Below, piece after piece: positions 56,168-64,000 of a DNA stretch of 64,000 bases. The stretch spans positions 68,589,440-68,653,439 of the forward strand of contig NC_062232.1 in the NCBI RefSeq assembly GCF_902686445.1. The letters run 5' to 3'. Every line of letters begins with the position of its first letter. Position 1 is the first letter of the stretch. Under the pieces are notes generated by a model that saw only the letters and a program-made list of their open reading frames with translations, was not told where the DNA came from and ran no database searches. The DNA comes from Sciurus carolinensis (Eukaryota; Chordata; Mammalia; Rodentia; Sciuridae). A program made the position numbers and the translations under genes.

Positions 56168-56955
56168 GAATGAAATAAGAAAGTCATTACAGAATATGAA
56201 TGAGAAATTTAATACAGAGTTAGAAATATTGAAAAAGAACCAAATAGAAATATTGGAAATTAAAGACACAATAAATCAAATAAAATGTTCAGTAGAAAGT
56301 ATCTAACAGATTAGTCCATGCTGAAGACAAAATTTCATCACTGGAAGACAAAAGTGGCCAACCTTGACTATCCAGACAATATTAAAGAAAAAAAATGTAA
56401 TCATGATCAGAATATAGAAGAACTTCTGGACAATATGAAGAGACCAAATTTAAGAATCACTGAAATTGAGGAGGGCTGTGAGACCTAGGCTAATGGAATG
56501 AATAAACTCTTCAGGGAAATAATACCAGTAAATTTTCCAAATCTTCAGAATGAGATGGACATCAAGATTCAGGAGGCATTCAGAACCCCAAGTAGACAAG
56601 GTCAAAAAGAAGCTCTTCACAGCACATTATAATCAAAATGTCTAACATACAGAACAAGGAGAGAATTTTTAAAGCCTTAAGAGAAAAATATCGGGTTACA
56701 TTTAGGGGCAAGTCAATCAGAATTACTTCTGATTGATCAACACAAACTCTACAATCCAGGAGGGAATGAAATAATGTGTTCCAAATCCTGAAAGAAAATA
56801 ACTTCAACCAAGACTGCTATATCCAGCAAAACTATCATTCAAAACTGAAGGTTAAATAAAACCTTCTGAGATAAGCAGAAACTAAAAGAATTAATAGCAC
56901 TATAATTAATTAATTAATTAAACTAGCACTATAAAACTTCCTTAAAGAATACAGT
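55978..56955 (+). pseudogene. L1 ORF1 remnant
   Basis: Begins near the ATG of 'atgaataccaaaattatgaa' and carries, in broken frames, the coiled-coil text (56175-56300), the RPNLRI-equivalent near 56442 and the RNA-binding text (56630-56800) of L1 ORF1. A CA microsatellite (56132-56165) sits in the coiled-coil region and there are several stops. Confidence 0.8.
56132..56165. repeat. (AC)n microsatellite
   Basis: About 17 AC units inside the L1 ORF1 remnant. Confidence 0.97.
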
Positions 56956-56969
56956 CATAAAGAAGACTA

Positions 56970-57335
56970 TTATGGCATTTGCAAATAAGTGGATGGAATT
57001 GGAGAATATCATGCTAAGTGAAATAATCCAATCCCAAAAAATCAAAGGCCAAATATTTTCCCTGGTAAGTGGATGATGATATATAATGGGAGTGAGGGGG
57101 GTGGGGAGTGAGAGAAGAATGGAGGAACTTTAGATTATGTAGAAGGAAATGAGGGGGGTATGGAAAATGGAGGAATAAGACAGACATCAGTGCCCTATGT
57201 ATATGTATGATTACATGAATGGTATGAATCTACATCATGTACAACCATAGAAACAAAATGATGTACTCCATTTGTGTACAATGAATCAAAATGCAGTATG
57301 TAAAAAATAAATAAATAAATAATTTAAAAAAAAGA
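56970..57335 (+). repeat. 5'-truncated L1 tail inside older L1
   Basis: Begins at the ORF2 terminus (equivalent of [20 protein letters not shown]), continues through a G-rich 3'UTR and ends in an A-rich tail. The host L1 resumes at about 57340. It lacks the telomere-like run of the young copies. Confidence 0.85.
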
Positions 57336-57457
57336 AATACTGCACACAGAAAAAATTCAAAGCAAACCTCAGAGCTCACAATAAAAGAAAATCTTACTTG
57401 AAGAGTAGCTAAGCAAATGAGAAACAGGATGAAATTAAACACAATAAATAAACCCAA

Positions 57458-59035
57458 ATGGCAGGAATTAATAAACATCTCTCCATAATAACATTGAATG
57501 TAAACAATCTCAACTCTCCAATTAAAAGACCTAGGCTGGCAGAATGCATCAAAAAAAAAAAAAAAAAAAAAAAAAAACCAAAAGACTCAAATATATGTGA
57601 TTTGCAAGAGATACACATTAAAGGCAAAGACAGCCACAAGCTGAAAGTAAAAGGATTGAAATTGAAATGCCATGTGAATGGAGCCCCTAAACAAGCAGAA
57701 GCTACTCTCATATCTGACAAAGCAGACATCAAATGAAAATTAATCAGAACAGACAAAGAAGGTCACTTCATATTGTTAAAGGGAATGATCCAACAGGAAT
57801 ATATAACAATAATAAATATTTATGCCCCAAACACAGATACAAATGATTACATAAGAGACACCACTTAAATTGAATACCCACATAGACTTGCTATAAAATA
57901 AAACTTGCTGATTTCAACACACCTCTGTTACCATTAGATAGCTCATCCAGACATAACGTTGGTAAAGACTCTTTAGACTTTAAAAATAAAAATCAAATGA
58001 ACTTATCAGATATCTATATAATATTTCACCCAACAAAAGCTGAATACACTTTCTTCTTGGCTCATGGAACCTTCTCCAAAAAAGACCATATTTTTTAGGC
58101 CACAAAGCAAAGTGTAGCAAAAATTTTAATTTAATTCCCTGCATCTTATTGAATCATAATGCAATAAATTTAGAAACCAATATGACAAAACATAGAAGTT
58201 ATATAAATATGATATATAAAATAAATGATAAATGAGTGATAAAATATATAAAATGAGAATAATGATACAACACAGCAAAAACTCTGGGACACTATGAAGG
58301 AAATTCTAAGAGGAAAGTATATAGCTATGAGTGCCTACATAAAATAAATGAGAAATATTCCAAATAAACAACCCAGTGATATTTCTCAAGGTGCTTGAAA
58401 AAGAAGAACAAACCAATCTCCAAAACAATAGAAGGGAGGTAATAATTATTATCAGAGGCAAAATCAATGAACTTGAAATTAAAAAAAAACACAAAAGATT
58501 GATGAAAAAAAGAGATGACTCTTAGAAAAGATAGTCAAGACTGATAATCCCTTAGCAAAAACCAAAAGAAAAAAGCAAATTAACAGAATTAGAGATGGAA
58601 AGGGAGGAATCACCGCAGACATCTCAGAAATTAAGCAGATAATTAGGGACTATTTTAAAAACATACTCCAATAAATTGGAAAACATATCAGAAATGGATA
58701 CATTTATAGACAAATACAATATGCCAGAACTGAATCAAGAGGACTTAGAAAACCTAAATAGACCAGTAACTTGAAATGTGATGCAAACTGTAATAAAAAG
58801 CCTTCCAACAAAGCCCAGAATATTCTCAGTTGAATTCTATCAAACCATTAAGAAAGAACTAATACTAATACTTCTCAAGTTAATTCATGAAATAGAAAGG
58901 GAAGGAACACTTCCAAATTCATTCTATGAAGTCATTATCACACTTAAGCACAAACCAGATAAGGACACAAGGAAAGAAAACTACAGATCAATATCCCTAA
59001 TGAACTTACATGAAAAATACTTAATAAAATATTAG
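57458..59035 (+). pseudogene. L1 ORF2 remnant, endonuclease to early RT
   Basis: The frame at 57458-57736 shows ITLNVNNLNSPIKRPRLAECIK, a long A run inside it (57551-57577), then a CLQETH-like DLQEIH. The endonuclease (YAPN near 57823) and linker follow in broken frames, and 58778-59035 shows [10 protein letters not shown] and [13 protein letters not shown] from the early RT. Non-functional. Confidence 0.85.
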
Positions 59036-59202
59036 GAAATGTGTTCAATGATATATTAATAAGAATTTACATCAACATCAAGTTGGTTTTATTCCAGAGA
59101 TGCAAGGATGTTTTAATACATACAAATAAAAAATGTAATTCATCGCATCAACACAATTAAGAACAAATTGATTTAGTAATCTCAATAGATGCAGACAAGG
59201 CT

Positions 59203-59372
59203 AAAAATCAAAGGGATAGCAGTAGTGGAAATAGAACAAGAAGTAAAAGGGAGGGAGGAATGGGGAAGTGCTGTGGAGTTCTATTGATCAATTCACATTG
59301 TTATATTGTGTGCATGTATGAATATAAAACAATAAATCCCATCAATATGTACAACTACAGTGCACCAATAAA
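59203..59372 (+). repeat. Insert resembling another L1 3'UTR
   Basis: Breaks the RT region: 'gggagggaggaatggggaag', then 'caactacagtgcaccaataa', which looks like the terminal part of a different L1 subfamily. RT text on either side is not contiguous, so sequence was also lost. Confidence 0.6.
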
Positions 59373-61070
59373 AACATCACCCTTGAAACTCTAGCCAGAG
59401 CAATTAAACAGAAGAAAGAAATTAAAGGGATACAAATAGGAAAATAACTCAAATTATCACTATTTGCTAATGGCATGATTCTGTATGTAGAAGATCCAAA
59501 AATTCCACCAGAAAACTTCTAGAACTAACAAATGAATTCAGCAAAGCAGTGGGATATGAAATTAACACCCATAAATCAATTGTGTTCCTATACATCAGTG
59601 ATGAATCCACTGGAAGAGAAATTAGGGAAACTACACCATTCACAAAAGCCTCAAAAATATTTGGAAATAAATCCAACAAAAGAGGTGAAAGTTCCCTATA
59701 ATGAAAATTACAGAACACTTAAGAAAGAAATTGAAGAAGAACTTAGAAGATGCAAGACCTCCCATGCTCTTGGATAGGCAGAATTAACATTGTCAAAATG
59801 GTCATACTGCCAAAAGCATTATACATATATAATGCAATTCCTTTTAAAATCCCAATGATATTCTTCATAGAATTAGAAAAAGCAATCATGAAATTCATTT
59901 GGAAAAATGAGACCCAGAATAGCCAAAGCAATCTCTAGCAAGAAAAGTGAAGCAGGAAGCATCACAATACCAGACTACAGAGTCATAGTGTCAAAAATGG
60001 CAAAGTATCAGCACCAAAAGAGATAAGTAGACCAATGGTACAGAATAGAAGACATACAGATAAACCCATATAAATACAGTTATCTCATACTAGACAAAAG
60101 TTCCCAAAATATGCACTGGAGAAAAGATGGCCTCTTCAACAATTGGTGCTGGGAAAACTGTAAATCCATATATAGCAAAATGAAATTAAACCCCTATTTC
60201 TAACCCTGCACAAACTCAACTCAATGTGGATCAAGGACGTAGGCACTAGAACAGAGACCCTGCTCCAAATAAAAAAAAAACGTAGGCCCAAATCTCTACC
60301 ATGTCTACTTAGGAACTGACTTCCTTAACAAGAACCCTAAAGCATAAGAATCAAGAAATGGGATGGAATTTAACTTCAATGTTTACTTACAGCAAGGGAA
60401 ACAATCGGTAATGTGAAGAGAGAGCCTACAGATCACTAATCTCCAGAATGTATAAAGAACTCAAAAAACTTAACACCAAAAAAAAAAAAAAAAGGAAAAC
60501 CCCACAAATAACTCAATCAATATATGGACTAAGGATTTGAACAGACACTTCATGGAAGAAGAAATATAATCAATCAGTATATGAAAAAATTATTCAACAT
60601 CTCTAGCAATTAGAGAAATGCAAATGGAAAGTAAGATTTCATCTTACTCCAGTCAGAATGGCAATTATCAAGAATATACACAAAAATCAATGTTGGTGAG
60701 GATGTGGGGAAAAAGGTACGCTCATACATTGCTGGTGGACTGCATACTGATGCAACCACTCTGGAAAGCAGTATTGAGATTCCTCTGAAAACTCTGAATG
60801 GACCCAGCATTTGACCCAGTTCCTGTTCCTCAGTTTATACCCAAAGGATTTAAAAGGGATGCAGCCACATCAATGTTTATAGCAGCTCGATTTATAATAG
60901 CTAAATGGTGGAACCAACCTTGGTGCCCTTCAACAGATGAATGGATAAAGCAAATGTGGTACATGTATCTGATGGAATATTACTCAACCTTAAGAATGAA
61001 ATTCTGTCATTTGCCAGCAAATGAATGGAGCTGGAGAATATCATGTTAAGTGAAATAAGCCAATCCCAAA
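59373..61070 (+). pseudogene. L1 ORF2 remnant, late RT to C-terminus
   Basis: Open pieces at 59532-59777 ([22 protein letters not shown]) and 59750-59938 ([19 protein letters not shown]) are in different frames. The 60798-61049 piece ([34 protein letters not shown]) covers the C-terminal end. Useful as a local outgroup to the young L1 pair. Confidence 0.85.
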
Positions 61071-61384
61071 GAACCAAAGGCTGAATGTTTTCTCTTATAT
61101 GCAGATGCTAATTCACAATAAGCAGGGTAGCGTAAGGAAGAATAGAGATATTTTGGATCAGACAGACAGAGGGGAGGGGACATGGGTGTAGGAAGGACAG
61201 TGGAGTGAATCAGACATTATTACCCTATGTGCATATATGATTACATGACTGGTGTGATCCCACATCATGTACAATTAGAAGAATAAGAAGTTGTACTCCA
61301 ATTATGTATGATGTGTCAAAGTGCACTTTGCTGACATGTATAACTAATTAGAACAAATAAATAAAAATTCTTTTTAAAAAGTGA

Positions 61385-61740
61385 CAAAAATTTAAACCCT
61401 AATGCAACAGTATTAACAGGTATGTCTTTCAAAGCTGATTAAGTCTTAAAGTCTCTGCACAGAAAAATGGCTTGAGGTTGAAGGGAGCACTCTCTTTTTT
61501 TTCTGTCCTTTCTTCTCTTTTAAGTGTACATTGTTCCTTTCCTCTGAAGAATAGAGCTAATAAGGTAGCACCATCATAAATGAGATTAGCCCTGCCAGAC
61601 ACTATTTTTGCCAGCACTTGGATCTTGGACTTTCCAGTCTCTTCAACTTTGAGAAATGCATTTCTATTGCTTATAAATTACCCAATCTGCAGTATTTTGT
61701 TATTGTAGTACAAATGGACTAACACTAATGGAAACCGTCA
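61385..61740 (+). repeat. MaLR (MLT1A-like) LTR
   Basis: 'agattagccctgccagacac', 'cttggatcttggactttcca', 'gagaaatgcatttctattgc' and 'acaaatggactaacacta' match the 3' two-thirds of MLT1A in order. Confidence 0.75.
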
Positions 61741-61823
61741 ATTATTACTGGTAGGAATTCAAAGTGTACAGTCATTTTGGAAGACAGTGTCTTACAAGCT
61801 TATCCTATATGTATATAGGCTAT

Positions 61824-61859
<36 letters not shown>

Positions 61860-62530
61860 TTATCACCAAATAATGTTAATACTGAAGATTAGTACTCTCA
61901 CATATCTTTGTGAGAACACCATTCAGCTTAAAGAATTCATAAAATTCATAAAAAGCAATCTTAGATATTTACTCAACTTACTTAACAACAAATAGAATGG
62001 AAGACAAAACTCATGTGATCACTTCAACTAATTCAGAAATAGCACTTAAAAAATTCAATGTTTCTTCATGATAAAAAATACTTAACAAAATAGAAAAGAA
62101 GGAAATTATCTCTACATAATTCAGTCCATATATGAAAAACTCACAGCTAATGTCAAACTCAATGTTGAAAAACTGAAAGGTTCTTCTCTAATATCAGGAA
62201 TAAGGAAATTATATCTCCTTTGATCAATACTACTTAATATATCACTGGAAGTTCTAAACATTTAGACAAAATCAACACACAAATAAGTAAAAATAAAAAC
62301 AAAATGTATTTAAATCAGAAAATAAATAAAATTTTTTCTGTTCAGAGATAATGTGATCTAATATGTAGAAAACCCTAATGATTCCACAAAAATACTGTTA
62401 GAACTGGTAAATAAATTTGGAAAACTTTCAGGATACAAAATTAAGAAAATCAGTTGTGTTTATAAGTACAATCAAGGAAAAATCCAAACGGGAAACTAAG
62501 AAAAATGTCCCATTTTCAATAGTACAAAAA
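61741..62530 (+). repeat. Old L1 fragments with (AT)n
   Basis: 61741-61810 and 61960-62530 read as ancient L1 ORF2 text ('ctcacagctaatgtcaaact', 'gttctaaacatttagacaaa'). An (AT)n run lies at 61827-61855. Confidence 0.6.
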
Positions 62531-63410
62531 AGAATAAATATTCATCCAAAAGAAAAGCAAAATCAAAACAATTAACTGAATAAAAGGGGGCAGAAGATAG
62601 GAATAGTTGTTTCCACAAAGAAGACAAAATGAGTACAGCAAGTGTATGAAAAGATGCTCAAAATCACTGATTATCAGGGAAATGCAAATCAAAATCACAA
62701 TGAGATATGATATCTGTCAGGATGGTCATTATAAAGATATAGATTACAAGTGTTGGTGAGGATATGGAGAAACTGCACCCTTTTATTTTGTTGGTAGAAA
62801 GGTAAAATTATGTAGCCAACTCTGGAAAAGGGTTTCGAGATTTCCCAAAAAAAAAAAAAAAAAAAAAAATTAACTACAACCTAATTCAGCAATCACACTT
62901 TTAGGTATTTATTCTAAGTATTGAAATCAGGATTTCAAAGAGAATTATGCATTTCCCTATCCATTGCAATATTGTTCACAATAGTCAAGATCTAAAAACA
63001 AGTTAAAAGTCCTTGACAGATGAATGAATTAAAATATACTATATATCAAAATGTTACTCAGTTATAAAGTTATTCTGTCATATGCAGTGCTGAGAATGAA
63101 ACTTGGTAATGTCATATTAAGGGAAGAAAGCCAGTCACAAAAGTAAAAATGTTGGATGATTCTATTTGTTCAAGGAAACTAAAAGAGTAAAATTCACAGA
63201 AACAAAGAATAGAATTATGGTTCTCATACAATGAGGGGAGGGTGAAATGAGAATTGCTATTCAAAGGGGATAATCTTTTTAGTTATGTAAGTTGAATATA
63301 TTCTAGAGATCTGCAATACAGCATTGTGATTATAATTAATAATGCTGTATGTTTAAAAATTTAAGAGGAGAGATCTCATATTGTTTTCTCTTAACAAATA
63401 AAAACATGTG
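62531..63410 (+). repeat. Old L1 ORF2 C-terminus and 3'UTR
   Basis: 'gggaaatgcaaatcaaaatc', 'gtgttggtgaggatatggag', 'aaagtccttgacagatgaat' and 'atgaggggagggtgaaatga' follow in L1 order; an A run lies at 62848-62868. Confidence 0.75.
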
Positions 63411-64000
63411 CTAGATAACTTGACAATAAAATAATGACCTGACTTTAAAAACGGGCAAAGGATTTCAATATATTTTTCTCCAAAAATGATGTACAAATGA
63501 TTCAGCATTTGAAAAGATTCTCAAATCACTCTTCATCACAGCAATGATGAAGCCACAAAGTGCTATCACATGACACTTAAGATGACTACTATAAAAATTT
63601 TCCCAAAATTAATGGTAGTAGTGTTGACAAAGATGTAAAGAAATTGGAACCCTTGTAAGCTTGTGGAATTTAAAATAGTGTAGCCACTGTGGAAATGGTA
63701 TGGTGGTTCTCTTAAAATTAAAAATATAACAACCATATCATCCAACAATCCCTTTTTTGAGTATTTATCCAAAAGGATTGAAATAATGATCTCAGAGACA
63801 TTTGAATACCTGTGGTTATGACAGCATGATTCACAACAACGAAGAGGCAAAAGAAAAGCCAACTAAATGTCCATTGTCTGCTAAAAGGATAAAACCTTTG
63901 TAGTATATTCATTCAAAATGATATTATTCAGCCTTAAAAATGAAGGAAATTCTTTCAAATGTTAAAAAATGAATGAATGTTGAGGATATTATACTAAATA
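63411..64000 (+). repeat. Second old L1 ORF2 C-terminal fragment, in tandem
   Basis: The same ORF2 region begins again ('gggcaaaggatttcaatat', 'gttgacaaagatgtaaagaa', 'taaatgtccattgtctgcta'), so two old L1 copies follow head to tail. Runs off the window. Confidence 0.75.

Larger units (their letters stand above)
55656..61375 (+). repeat. Large decayed sciurid L1, plus strand
   Basis: 5'UTR remnant (55660-55975), ORF1 (about 55978-56950), ORF2 endonuclease (57458 on), RT and C-terminal parts (58280-61070) and 3'UTR with tail (61071-61375). Interrupted by an L1 tail (56970-57335) and by another tail-like insert (59203-59372) that replaces part of the RT. Its ORF2 codon matching the TAA of the young copies is AAA (in the text 'cccatataaatacag', 60067-60081). 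Confidence 0.9.

Noticed and set aside
57551..57577. Long A run inside ORF2 as a second L1 tail
   Set aside because: L1 endonuclease text is contiguous on both sides, so it is an expanded A tract of the coding Lys codons.

Overview
This is a gene-poor stretch of mammalian nuclear DNA made almost entirely of layered retrotransposons. I find no host protein-coding exon, rRNA or true tRNA gene. Short tRNA-Ala/ID-type SINEs, B1+ID composite SINEs, the L1 3' tails and a class II endogenous retrovirus together suggest a sciurid rodent (squirrel, marmot or ground squirrel). That assignment is from memory of these repeat families, not from a search.

Layout. 1-2.9 kb: a decayed plus-strand L1 with a B1+ID SINE inside. 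4.7-16.7 kb: an old minus-strand L1 (L1MA-like) opened by later insertions: a nearly complete minus-strand sciurid L1 (5.35-10.85 kb), a solo LTR (11.6-11.9 kb), L1 tails, an ERVL/MLT2-like solo LTR with a perfect 5-bp target duplication (13.7-14.3 kb) and two ID SINEs. 17.9-24.1 kb: a minus-strand class II (betaretrovirus/IAP-like) provirus with both LTRs, degraded gag, pro (dUTPase plus protease) and pol, and a short env remnant. It lies inside an older MaLR-like LTR. 26.2-26.8 kb: a 5'-truncated L1 with target duplication. 27.2 kb: an ID SINE with target duplication.

29.3-41.3 kb is the centrepiece: a young full-length L1 with tandem 5'UTR monomers, into whose ORF2 a second, closely related near-full-length L1 inserted. 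A 15-bp target duplication and a TTTT/AA endonuclease site mark the insertion. The outer L1 keeps an intact 348-residue ORF1. Both elements carry the same in-frame TAA in ORF2. They are almost identical over about 1.9 kb but about 2% different elsewhere, which suggests gene conversion. 41.3-64 kb: mostly old sequence with L1 fragments in both orientations, MaLR (MLT1-like) LTRs, SINEs, simple repeats and a large decayed plus-strand L1 (55.7-61.4 kb).

The retrovirus retains readable cis-acting RNA architecture despite broken genes: two -1 frameshift sites with downstream stems, a leader splice donor, a polypurine tract, and between env and the 3' LTR a 72-bp-period duplicated element whose motifs match the constitutive transport element (CTE) of Mason-Pfizer-type viruses. 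All coordinates, alignments and difference counts were made by eye; element boundaries are approximate unless a target duplication is stated.
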